From the NCBI GenBank assembly GCA_000719695.1, contig JOHN01000034.1, positions 43,103-107,102 of the forward strand: a stretch of 64,000 bases of DNA. The letters are read 5' to 3'. This document shows, in pieces, positions 1 through 7,574 of this stretch (the first letter of the stretch is position 1; every line of letters starts with the position of its first letter). The notes under the pieces were generated by a model that saw only the letters and a program-made list of their open reading frames with translations, was not told the DNA's origin and searched no databases. Position numbers and translations under genes: made by a program. The stretch comes from Streptomyces sp. NRRL F-6131 (GTDB lineage: Bacteria; Actinomycetota; Actinomycetes; Streptomycetales; Streptomycetaceae).

Positions 1-166
1 GCGATCAGTTCCGACCGTCCGTGGTGAAGCATTGACCGATCGCGATCGCGTGCCATGCTGACCCCGTTCGCAGGCCTATCACCGCACTTGTCCGACCGCT
101 CCCCGGTCCACCGGACGGTCGCGCCCGCCTGCCGCGCCCCGCGCACGCACCACGAACGGAGTGACC

Positions 167-1411
167 ATGGACGCCCTCTCCCGCCGCACCCTGCTGGCCG
201 CGGGTGCCGCCGGTGCAGCCAGCCTCGCCGCGGGCTGCGCGAGCCGGACCGACCCGAACGGCGGGCAGGCGACCACCCCGGAACCGGTCCCGGCCACCCC
301 GGGCGAGGACCACGCGCCCGCCCCGACCGAGGCCGCCAAGCCCCCGGTCACCCTGCTCGGCGACGGCTCCACCTCGGACACCGGCCCGCAACCCAACCAG
401 CCCACCCTCGAACCGCTGCGGGTCGGCGAGCGCCCGCCGCAGTTCGTGGTCTTCTCCTGGGACGGCGCCGGCGAGCTCGACAACGGCCTGTTCGCCCGGT
501 TCCGCCGGCTCGCCCGGGAGCACAACGCGTCGATGACCTTCTTCCTCAGCGGCCTCTACCTGCTGCCCGAGTCCAAGAAGGACCTCTACCGTCCGCCGCA
601 GCACAAGGTCGGCGCCTCCGACATCGGCTACCTCAGCGACCAGCACATCCACGACACGCTGGAGAACCTGCACGCCGCCTGGCTGGAGGGCCACGAGATC
701 GGCACCCACTTCAACGGACACTTCTGCGGCGCCACCGGCGTCGGCCGGTGGTCCACCGAGGAGTGGGACAGCGAGATCGAGCAGGCGATGGGCTTCGTCA
801 TGAACTGGCGGACCAACACCGGCTTCACCGACCTGCCGGCGCTGCCCTTCGACTACCGCAGGGAGCTGATCGGCAGCCGCACCCCGTGCCTGGAGGGCCA
901 GCGCAACCTGCTGCCGGCCGCCGCCCGGCGCGGCTGGCGCTACGACAGCAGCGGCAACGGGACGCAGGTGTGGCCGCAGAAGATCCAGGGCGGCGCGCTC
1001 TGGGACCTCCCGCTGCAGTCCATCCCCTTCCCCGGACACACCTTCCAGGTGCTGTCGATGGACTACAACATCATGTTCAACCAGTGCGGCAGCAACACCA
1101 AGGTCGACCCGGCGCTCCACCCCGGCTACCAGACCCAGGCCCGGGACGCCTACCTGATGGGCTTCGAGCGGGCGTACACCACCAACCGCGCGCCGTTCGT
1201 GATCGGCAACCACTTCGAGGAGTGGAACGGCGGCATCTACATGAACGCCGTCGAGGAGGTGCTCAAGGCGATCGCCGGGCGGCCCGAGGTGCGGCTGGTG
1301 TCCTTCCGCCAGCTGGTCGACTGGCTGGACGCCCAGGACCCGGCGCTGCTGCGCAAGCTCCAGGGCCTCGCCCCCGGCCAGGCGCCGGCCGGGGGCTGGG
1401 AGACCTTCTGA
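167..1411 (+). CDS. Polysaccharide-deacetylase-like lipoprotein
   Basis: A secreted, probably lipid-anchored protein of 414 aa. The N-terminus reads MDALSRRTLLAAGAAG followed by an LAAGC lipobox, so it has a twin-arginine-like (SRRTLL) or Sec lipoprotein signal. Residues of about 30-85 are Pro/Thr rich and likely a linker. The body resembles NodB-type polysaccharide deacetylases: FSWDGAGE at the usual catalytic-Asp position, and EIGTHFNGH at the usual metal-binding H..H position. The motifs are divergent, so deacetylase activity is an inference. The ATG at 167 is preferred over the GTG at 161 because the GGAG at 158-161 sits 5 nt upstream. The gene stands alone and is convergent with the MFS gene on its right. 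Confidence 0.75.
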   Translation: MDALSRRTLLAAGAAGAASLAAGCASRTDPNGGQATTPEPVPATPGEDHAPAPTEAAKPPVTLLGDGSTSDTGPQPNQPTLEPLRVGERPPQFVVFSWDGAGELDNGLFARFRRLAREHNASMTFFLSGLYLLPESKKDLYRPPQHKVGASDIGYLSDQHIHDTLENLHAAWLEGHEIGTHFNGHFCGATGVGRWSTEEWDSEIEQAMGFVMNWRTNTGFTDLPALPFDYRRELIGSRTPCLEGQRNLLPAAARRGWRYDSSGNGTQVWPQKIQGGALWDLPLQSIPFPGHTFQVLSMDYNIMFNQCGSNTKVDPALHPGYQTQARDAYLMGFERAYTTNRAPFVIGNHFEEWNGGIYMNAVEEVLKAIAGRPEVRLVSFRQLVDWLDAQDPALLRKLQGLAPGQAPAGGWETF

Positions 1412-1499
1412 TTACTCGCCCGCTCGCCTCCGGGGTGGGGCTCGGGGGGGGCTCGGGGCGGGAGACCACGCCCGGCGACAGGGTCCGGGCGGGAACCGC

Positions 1500-2942
1500 T
1501 CAGCCGGTCCGGCGGACCCGACCCGAGACCAGGGCACCGAGCAGCGCCACCCCGGTCATGGTCAGGAAGATCACCGTGAAGGCACCGGTCGAGCCGGTGC
1601 CGGCCGCGCCCTCGTGGGCGGCGGCCACCGAGCCCCCGCCCAGCGCCGCGAACAGCACCCCGGCCAGACCCACCAGCAGCACATTGCCCAGCGCGTCGCT
1701 CACCTGGAGCGAGGCCGAGTTGGCCCCGGCGTCCTCCGGCGTCGACAGCTTCATCATCAGCACGCTGATGCTCGCCACCGCCAGGCCCATGCCGAGCCCG
1801 CCCACACCCCAGGCCACCGCCGCCACCCAGGCGGGCACCGCCGGGACGAGCGCCAGGGCCGCCCCCGCGATGGCCACCGCGGTCAGCACGAAGCCACCCC
1901 GGATCATCAGGGTCCGGTGGCGCTCCGCCGCCGGCCGGCCCTGGATCCAGGAACCCAGCGCCCAGGACAGGCCGCCGCTGGTCAGGGTGAGACCGGCCAG
2001 CGTCGGCGACAGGTGCCGCTCGGTCACCATCATCAGCGGGATGAACGCCTCGGCCGCGAAGAACGCCCCGGCCGCGACCCCGCGCAGCAGGATCACCGTC
2101 GGCAGGCCCCGCCCCGCCAGCAGCGTCCCGGCCGGCAGCAGCCCCAGCACCGCGGGGAGCAGCAGCGCCGCCCCGACCGCCGCGGGCAGCAGCCCGAGCA
2201 GGTCCAGCCGCTGGCCCGCGTACTGCAGCAGCCCGGCGCCGAGCGCGGCCATCGCGGCCAGTCCGGTGCGGCGGCGGTCGAACGCGGTGCCCCTGAGCAC
2301 CGGCTGCGCCTTCTCCGAACGGCGCAGCGCCGGGCCCATCACCGCGAGCGGCAGCAGGATCAGGACCGGTACGGCGAGGAAGACCCAGCGCCAGCCGAGG
2401 TGCTGGGTGACCGCGCCGGCGACCACCGGGCCGATGATCGACGGCAGCACCCAGGCCGAGGAGAAGGCCGCGAACACCGAGGGCCGCAGCCGCTCGGGGT
2501 AGGCCCGGCCGACCACCACGTAGAGCGCGACGATCACCAGTCCGCCGCCGAGGCCCTGGACGGCCCGGCCGCCCACGAAGACCCACATCCCGGGTGCCGC
2601 ACCGGCCACCAGCAGGCCCGCGCCGAAGACCACGATGCCGGTGAACAGCGGTTGCAGCGGGCCGTTGCGGTCGCACCACTGACCGGAGACCACCAGCGCG
2701 AACAGCGTGGTGGTGAAGTAGCCGGAGAAGGCGAAGGCGTACAGCCCGATCCCGTCGAGCTCACGGGCGGCGACCGGCATCGCCGTGTTGACGGCCGTCG
2801 CCTCGAAGGCGATCACCAGGACCACCGAGACGATCCCCAGGGTCAGGGCCCGGAAGCGGTCGCCCATGACCCCTCCCCCGCCGGGGTCGGTCGGTATCGG
2901 GACGGGGGCGGTGTCGGCCGAGGCGGGGGAGGCTGTGGTCAT
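1500..2942 (-). CDS. MFS multidrug-type exporter (DHA2-like)
   Basis: A major facilitator transporter of 480 aa with about 14 hydrophobic segments, a size typical of DHA2 drug:proton antiporters. Recognisable stretches are FEATAVNTAMPVAARELDG in TM1, the loop SGQWCDRNGP, and GRAVQGLGGGLVIVALYVV. Two starts are possible. The ATG at 2942 overlaps a perfect 12-bp palindrome and has a TACGAT box 7 nt upstream, which would suit a leaderless mRNA. The ATG at 2867 (MGDRFRAL) has a very strong GGGGGAGGGG ribosome site and sits just before TM1. The longer form is listed. The substrate is unknown. Confidence 0.85.
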   Translation of the reverse strand: MTTASPASADTAPVPIPTDPGGGGVMGDRFRALTLGIVSVVLVIAFEATAVNTAMPVAARELDGIGLYAFAFSGYFTTTLFALVVSGQWCDRNGPLQPLFTGIVVFGAGLLVAGAAPGMWVFVGGRAVQGLGGGLVIVALYVVVGRAYPERLRPSVFAAFSSAWVLPSIIGPVVAGAVTQHLGWRWVFLAVPVLILLPLAVMGPALRRSEKAQPVLRGTAFDRRRTGLAAMAALGAGLLQYAGQRLDLLGLLPAAVGAALLLPAVLGLLPAGTLLAGRGLPTVILLRGVAAGAFFAAEAFIPLMMVTERHLSPTLAGLTLTSGGLSWALGSWIQGRPAAERHRTLMIRGGFVLTAVAIAGAALALVPAVPAWVAAVAWGVGGLGMGLAVASISVLMMKLSTPEDAGANSASLQVSDALGNVLLVGLAGVLFAALGGGSVAAAHEGAAGTGSTGAFTVIFLTMTGVALLGALVSGRVRRTG

Positions 2943-2950
2943 ACGTATGA
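2939..2950. promoter_or_regulatory. Palindrome TCATACGTATGA over the MFS start
   Basis: A perfect 12-bp palindrome includes the ATG of the longer MFS reading frame and abuts a TACGAT -10-like box (2950-2955, minus strand). This is the position expected for a TetR/MarR-type operator that represses an efflux gene, but no regulator gene is adjacent. Confidence 0.4.
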
Positions 2951-3051
2951 TCGTAAGGCGCGCTTGGCTCGATGACCCCTGACCGTGGTCGCTGTTCCGC
3001 TCCTCCTCGCGACCTAGGCCGGGCGCCGGGGACCGGACTGCGGGGACCGGG

Positions 3052-3366
3052 TCAGTGCAGCACCTTCAGGCCCACCACGCCGGAGACGATCAGCAGCAGA
3101 CAGCCGATCCGGGCCAGGGTCGCCGCGTCGCCGAGCACGGCCATGCCGTAGAGCGCCGTGCCCACCGCGCCGATGCCCACCCAGACCGCGTAGCCGGTGC
3201 CGATCGGGATCGTGCGCATCGCGTAGGCCAGGCCGCCCATCGAGAGCGCCAGCGCCACGCCGAACACCACGGTCGGGACCAGCCGGGAGAACCCCTTGGA
3301 GGACTCCAGGGCCACCGCCCACACGGTCTCCAGGACACCGGAAACGATCAGAACGAGCCAAGCCAT
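3052..3366 (-). CDS. sugE: SugE/Gdx guanidinium exporter (SMR family)
   Basis: A small multidrug resistance protein of 104 aa, the typical family length, with four transmembrane helices. TM1 begins MAWLVLIVSGVLETVWAVAL and carries the essential membrane Glu (Glu13) within SGVLETVWA. Gdx/SugE subtype members export guanidinium in exchange for protons as antiparallel dimers. The riboswitch in the 5' UTR (3415-3454) matches the guanidine-III class, which strongly supports guanidinium as the substrate. The ATG at 3366 is preceded by GGAGG at a 10-nt spacing. The gene is monocistronic. Confidence 0.95.
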   Translation of the reverse strand: MAWLVLIVSGVLETVWAVALESSKGFSRLVPTVVFGVALALSMGGLAYAMRTIPIGTGYAVWVGIGAVGTALYGMAVLGDAATLARIGCLLLIVSGVVGLKVLH

Positions 3367-3414
3367 GACGGTCGTACCTCCGCAGTCGGCAGCGGCCGGG
3401 TTGCCGCTGTCACT

Positions 3415-3454
3415 GCGCCGTCTTGTCGTCACCGGGTACGACGCGCTCGTCCGG
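3415..3454 (-). promoter_or_regulatory. Guanidine-III riboswitch (ykkC-III)
   Basis: On the minus strand, about 50 nt upstream of sugE, the sequence begins CCGGACGAG, continues with CGTACCCGGT and ends ACGACAAGACGGCGC. These blocks follow the conserved order of the ykkC-III/guanidine-III pseudoknot as I remember it. It should bind guanidinium and switch on export. A TACGGT -10-like box lies further upstream (3483-3488, minus strand). Confidence 0.9.
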
Positions 3455-3502
3455 GGCGGCCGCCGGGGGCCACCTGTCTCCGACCGTAGCACACCCCTTC
3501 CG

Positions 3503-3570
3503 ATATCCCGCCACACAGAATTTACGAAGGGATATTGACGCCCCGCCCGGCATTCCGCCAGACTGAATTC
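3503..3570. promoter_or_regulatory. Divergent control region with inverted and direct repeats
   Basis: Between the sugE riboswitch and the Cys-rich ORF lie an inverted repeat, ATATCCC (3503-3509) with GGGATAT (3529-3535), and a 16-bp imperfect direct repeat, CCGCCACACAGAATTT (3508-3523) and CCGCCAGACTGAATTC (3555-3570, 13 of 16 identical). A TTGACG box at 3535-3540 with an 18-nt spacer to CAGACT (3559-3564) could be the rightward promoter. The repeats look like sites for a dimeric regulator. Which regulator is unknown. Confidence 0.45.
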
Positions 3571-3602
3571 ACCAACACGGCGAACGACGACAGGAGTCGG
3601 AC

Positions 3603-3692
3603 ATGGACAGGAGCACGGCGACCAGCGCGCCCCGCGCCTGCACCACCGCTCCCCGCTGTTGTCGCGCCTGTCGCTGCTGCCGCTGCGCCTGA
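3603..3692 (+). CDS. Cysteine-rich leader-type small ORF (29 aa)
   Basis: The ATG at 3603 follows a good AGGAG site (3591-3597 region) and opens a 29-codon frame that ends at TGA 3690-3692. The peptide starts MDRSTATSAPRAC and ends CCRACRCCRCA, with seven cysteines, six of them in the last eleven residues. Clustered Cys codons near the end of a short upstream ORF are the hallmark of cysteine-sensing attenuators described in actinobacteria. Unusually, the next gene is not a sulfur operon but tRNA-Cys (3748), only 55 nt downstream. It could be a functional attenuator for the tRNA, an orphan leader left after loss of its operon, or a coincidence. Confidence 0.6.
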   Translation: MDRSTATSAPRACTTAPRCCRACRCCRCA

Positions 3693-3747
3693 GTCGCGCC
3701 CGCAGTACAGCCTCGCGGTACAGCTTCACTGCTCAGTACCGTCCCAC

Positions 3748-3822
3748 GGCCGTGTGCCCGAGTGGATCAGGGAACCGCCTGCAAAGCGGTGTACACGGGT
3801 TCGATTCCCGTCATGGCCTCCA
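3748..3822 (+). tRNA. tRNA-Cys (GCA anticodon)
   Basis: A cloverleaf can be drawn. The acceptor stem is GGCCGTG with CATGGCC, followed by the U discriminator typical of tRNA-Cys and an encoded CCA. The anticodon loop is CTGCAAA (anticodon GCA), and the T arm is ACGGG-TTCGATT-CCCGT. Length is 72 nt plus CCA. Confidence 0.97.
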
Positions 3823-3823
3823 C

Positions 3824-3873
3824 GGAAGAGAATTGCCGGTCAGCGCCCGAAAGGGCCGACCGGCAATTCTCCG
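3824..3873 (+). terminator. Terminator-like stem-loop after tRNA-Cys
   Basis: A perfect 14-bp inverted repeat (GAGAATTGCCGGTC at 3828-3841, complement at 3858-3871) encloses a GCCC-GAAA-GGGC hairpin. It starts 5 nt after the tRNA. It is followed by three short ATTCCGGG-type repeats (3879-3910) of unknown meaning. Confidence 0.75.
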
Positions 3874-3948
3874 TGCATTCTTCCGGGCGATTCCGGGTAA
3901 TTCCGGGAAAGCCCCGCGGAATTACCCGGCCCGGCCGGCCCGGCCGGC

Positions 3949-6276
3949 TCAGCCGGTGACGGCGTCCTCCGGGCGGATCGGCAGCCGGCCCACCGGCAGT
4001 CCGGTGGCGGCGCGGACCGCCGCGGCCACCGCCGCCGGCGCGGCCACCGCCGGCACCGCGCTGACCGCCTTGGCCCCGAACGGGGCCACCACGTCGCGCT
4101 CCTCCAGCAGGGCGGCGATCCGGATCTCCGGGGTGTCCAGCGCGGTCGGCAGCCGGTAGCCGGTGAACGAGGGGTTGGCCAGCAGGCCGCCCTCGGTGCG
4201 GAGGTCCTCCAGCAGCGCCAGACCGACGCCCTGGGCGACCCCGGCCTCGATCCGGTCCTCGATCTGCCGCGGGTTCAGCGCCCGGCCGACGTCCTGGGCC
4301 ACCGTCATCTCGACCACCCGGACGGCGCCCAGCTCGATGTCCACGTCCACCACCGCGCGCATCGCGCAGAAGGCGATGGAGACGAAGGCGTCGCCCTGGC
4401 CGGCCTCGTCCAGCGCCTCGGTCGGGTGCGGGCGGCACTGCGCGGTCGCCCAGAGCTCCTTGCCCTCCAGCGCCTCGGCCACCGGCATCCCGAGCACCCC
4501 GTCGTACGAGGTGATCTTGCCGTCGGCGATCTGCAGCAGCTCCACCGACATCCCGAAGTTGGCGGCGATCGGCTGGAGCAGCTGGTGGCGGACCATCAGC
4601 GCGGCCCGCTCGACCGCGCCGCCGGACACCCAGGTGTGCCGGCCCCGGGCGGACGGACCGGCCACCGACTGGTCGCTGTCGGCCGGCGCGATGTACACCT
4701 CGCCGACGCCCAGCACGCTCTGCACGATCTGCCGGGCCAGCGTGGCGAAGCCCTGGCCGGCGTCGACGGCGGCGCAGATCACCGTGGCGTGGTCACCGCT
4801 GACCCGCACCGTCGCGGTGGCGACCTCGTCCTCGCCCTCGGCGCCCAGCATGTGCACCATGCCCAGCGCGTAGCCGATCCCGCGCCGCACCGCGGCCGGG
4901 TCGCCGGCCCCGCCGGGACCGCCCGGCAGCAGCCACTCGGCGTCCGGGTCGTCCACCGGCAGGGCCGGCAGCGGCTCGGCGGCGACGGCGTCCAGCAGCG
5001 CGGCCACCGGGGCCGGGCAGGTGACGGCCTGTCCGGTGGGCAGCGGGTCGCCGGTCGCCATGACGTTGCGCCGGCGGATCTCCACCGGGTCCACGCCGAT
5101 CCGGGCGGCCAGCTGGTCCAGCTGCGACTCGTAGGCGAAGCAGGCCTGCAGGGCGCCCTCGCCGCGCATCCGGCCGGCCGGCGGGTTGTTGGTGCGGACC
5201 GCCCAGGCGTCCACGAAGACGTTGGGGCAGTTGTACGGACCGACCGAGAAGGCGGTGGCGGCGGCCAGCGCCTCGGCCGAGACGTCCGCGTAGGCGCCGC
5301 CGTCCAGCAGGATCTGCGCCTCGACCTTCACCAGCGTGCCGTCCGCGTCGGCGTGGTGGCGGTAGCGCAGGAGCGCCGGGTGCCGCGAGGTGTGGGTGTG
5401 GAAGGACTCCTCGCGGGTGAGGGTCATCTTCACCGGGCGGCCGGTGCGCAGTGCCAGCAGTGCCAGGGTGACCTGGAAGGAGAGGTCCTCGCGGTCGGAG
5501 GTGGCGCCGGGCACGCCGGTGACCACCAGCCGGACCCGGTCCGGCTCCAGCCCCAGGCAGGCGGCGGTGCGGTCCCGGTCGCCGTGCGGGTCGGTGGAGG
5601 AGAGGTGCAGCTCGACCCCGCCGTCCGGGCGCGGCACGGCCAGACCGGCCTCGGCGCCGAGCGGGGCCGGGTCCTGCCGGCCGACCTGGTACAGGCCCTC
5701 GACGACGACCTCGCCGGCCGCCTCCGGGTCGCCGGTGCGCAGCGGCAGGTGGCGGAAGAGGTTGCCGTCCGGGTGCAGCGCCGGGGCGGTGAAGGCCTGT
5801 TCGGGGTCGGTGACGGCCTCCAGCGGCTCGTACTCGACGACGATCAGGCCGACCGCGAGCCGGGCGGTGTCGGGGTGGTCGGCGGCCACCGCGGCCACCG
5901 GCTCGCCGTGGTGGCGGACCACCCCGGCGGCCAGCACCGGGCGGTCGGAGACGATCGGTCCGGACGGCGCGCCGTCCGGGGTGCCGTCCGGACCGGCCGG
6001 CAGGTCGGTGGCCGTCACCACGGCGTGCACACCGGGCAGGGCCAGCGCGGCCGAGGTGTCGATGCCGAGGATCCGGGCGTGCGGGTGCGGCGAGCGCAGC
6101 ACCGCGCCCCACAGCAGGCCCTCGGCCCAGAGGTCGGCGGCGTACGGGTAGATGCCGAGGGCCTTGGGAAGGGCGTCGCTGCGCAGCGGGGAACTGCCCA
6201 GCCCGAACGGCTCCGTGGCGCCGCCCGCGTCGCCGTCCTGCTGGAGTGCTGCGCCGATGTCGGTAGGCGACGTCAT
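3949..6276 (-). CDS. Xanthine-dehydrogenase-family molybdopterin subunit, active-site motifs degenerate
   Basis: The 775-aa large subunit of a three-gene molybdenum hydroxylase operon. It overlaps the FeS gene by an ATGA. The fold is recognisable throughout, for example GEPVAAVAADHPDTAR, then LALLALRTGRPVKMTLTREE, then DVGRALNPRQIEDRIEAGVA. However, three family hallmarks are altered. The GGGFG-type cofactor loop (about residue 255) reads TGVPGATSDRED. The second cofactor motif, usually RGFG, reads RMRGEGALQ (about 370). The GxGEP segment that normally carries the catalytic Glu reads GAKAVSAVP (about 731). Canonical xanthine oxidation is therefore doubtful. The partners look intact, so it may be a specialised subfamily rather than a decayed gene. 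Confidence 0.85.
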   Translation of the reverse strand: MTSPTDIGAALQQDGDAGGATEPFGLGSSPLRSDALPKALGIYPYAADLWAEGLLWGAVLRSPHPHARILGIDTSAALALPGVHAVVTATDLPAGPDGTPDGAPSGPIVSDRPVLAAGVVRHHGEPVAAVAADHPDTARLAVGLIVVEYEPLEAVTDPEQAFTAPALHPDGNLFRHLPLRTGDPEAAGEVVVEGLYQVGRQDPAPLGAEAGLAVPRPDGGVELHLSSTDPHGDRDRTAACLGLEPDRVRLVVTGVPGATSDREDLSFQVTLALLALRTGRPVKMTLTREESFHTHTSRHPALLRYRHHADADGTLVKVEAQILLDGGAYADVSAEALAAATAFSVGPYNCPNVFVDAWAVRTNNPPAGRMRGEGALQACFAYESQLDQLAARIGVDPVEIRRRNVMATGDPLPTGQAVTCPAPVAALLDAVAAEPLPALPVDDPDAEWLLPGGPGGAGDPAAVRRGIGYALGMVHMLGAEGEDEVATATVRVSGDHATVICAAVDAGQGFATLARQIVQSVLGVGEVYIAPADSDQSVAGPSARGRHTWVSGGAVERAALMVRHQLLQPIAANFGMSVELLQIADGKITSYDGVLGMPVAEALEGKELWATAQCRPHPTEALDEAGQGDAFVSIAFCAMRAVVDVDIELGAVRVVEMTVAQDVGRALNPRQIEDRIEAGVAQGVGLALLEDLRTEGGLLANPSFTGYRLPTALDTPEIRIAALLEERDVVAPFGAKAVSAVPAVAAPAAVAAAVRAATGLPVGRLPIRPEDAVTG

Positions 6277-7574
6277 GATGCGTGGTCGTCCTCGGGGAGC
6301 CGGATGCCGTGGGCGGGGGTGGCGCCGTACGGGACGCCGGCGGGGGCGGTGCCCTCGACCGGGACGCCGTGCGGGGGCGTGGGGACGTACGGCGTGCCGT
6401 GCGCCGGGGTGCCGCCGTCGTGGCCGGGCTGCTGGGACCAGCCGGTGGCGTCGTAGCCCGGGACCGGGGTGCCGTGCGCGGGGGTGGTGGGCCCGGGACC
6501 GCCGGCGGCCGGGGTCTCGTACACCGGGCCGTCGTACGCCGAGGCGTTGTCGTAGCCGGACTGCTGGGACCAGCCGCCCGCGTCGGGGTGGCCGGGCCCG
6601 GGCAGGTAGGTGCCGTGCGCCGGCGTGGCGCCGGGGTAGGGCTGCTGCTCGGGGTGGCCCTGGACCGGGTAGAAGCCGGTGGACTCGCCGGACTGCTGCG
6701 CCGGGACGTCCCGGACCGGGGCCAGCACGGTGGTGTCGTACACCCCGCTGTCGTAGCCGCCCGCCCCGTCGGGGAGGCCGTACGGCAGGCCGGTGCCGGT
6801 GCCGACCGCGGGGTCGGCCTGCTCGGCGGCCGGCGCCGGCACGTGCTCGATCCAGGCGTCGTCGGTGTACACGGGCAGGTCGGCGGTGGCCGGTCCGGGG
6901 TCCGCCGCGACGGCGACCGGCGCCGGCTCGTGCGAGGGCCCGGGGACGGCCGCGCCGGACGCCCGGGTGGCCGGGGCCTCCTCGGCGACCGGCTCCTCCC
7001 CCGCCCCGGACTCGGCCGCGCGCGCGTCGGCGACGGTCTGCACGGCGGCCAGCGCGCCCCGGTAGCCGGTGCAGCGGCAGAGGTTGCCGCACAGCGCCTG
7101 CCGGGCCTCGACCTCGGTGGGCCGGTGGTTGCGCTGGAGCAGGTCGTGCACGGCCATCGCCAGGCCGGGCACGCAGTAGCCGCACTGCACGGCGCCGGAC
7201 TCGGCCAGCGCCTGCTGGACGTCGCTGGCACCGCCGCCGGCCGACAGGCCCTCGACGGTGTTGATCTCGCTGTCCTGGGCCAGCGCGGCGGGCACCAGGC
7301 ACCCGGCGACCAGCTGGCCGTCGACCTGCACCGAGCAGGCCCCGCACTCGCCCTGCTCGCAGCCGTCCTTGGCACCGGCCAGGCCCAGCCGCTCGCGGAG
7401 CACGTAGAGCAGGCTCTCGCCGATCCAGGCGTCGGTGACGGGCCGTTCGAAGCCGTTGACCCGCAGGGTGTACGAGGTGGTCGGCCGCAGTTCGCGGCTG
7501 ACCTGCGGCGCGTGGTCGTGCCCGTGGTCGAGCAGCCCCGCGTCCAGGGCCTCGATGGGGTGGTCTGTGGTCAC
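6273..7574 (-). CDS. [2Fe-2S] subunit of XDH-like operon with long repetitive tail
   Basis: A protein of 433 aa. Residues 34-185 form a normal XDH/CO-dehydrogenase small subunit. A plant-type [2Fe-2S] cluster is formed by Cys72, Cys77, Cys80 and Cys92 (GCEQGECGACSV), and the second cluster by Cys131/Cys134 (QCGYC) and Cys166/Cys168 (NLCRC). Family members usually end near residue 170. Here about 240 further residues follow, rich in Pro, Gly, Tyr, Gln and Thr, with repeated PAHGT units (TPAHGTYLPG, TPAHGTPVPGY, TPAHGTPYVP). The tail is predicted disordered, and its function is unknown. It would transfer electrons between the Mo and FAD subunits. It is translationally coupled by ATGA on both sides. 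Confidence 0.9.
   Translation of the reverse strand: MTTDHPIEALDAGLLDHGHDHAPQVSRELRPTTSYTLRVNGFERPVTDAWIGESLLYVLRERLGLAGAKDGCEQGECGACSVQVDGQLVAGCLVPAALAQDSEINTVEGLSAGGGASDVQQALAESGAVQCGYCVPGLAMAVHDLLQRNHRPTEVEARQALCGNLCRCTGYRGALAAVQTVADARAAESGAGEEPVAEEAPATRASGAAVPGPSHEPAPVAVAADPGPATADLPVYTDDAWIEHVPAPAAEQADPAVGTGTGLPYGLPDGAGGYDSGVYDTTVLAPVRDVPAQQSGESTGFYPVQGHPEQQPYPGATPAHGTYLPGPGHPDAGGWSQQSGYDNASAYDGPVYETPAAGGPGPTTPAHGTPVPGYDATGWSQQPGHDGGTPAHGTPYVPTPPHGVPVEGTAPAGVPYGATPAHGIRLPEDDHAS

Noticed and set aside
37..48. CGATCGCGATCG palindrome near a TTGACC box
   Set aside because: A short alternating-CG palindrome is expected by chance in such DNA, and no matching -10 was found.
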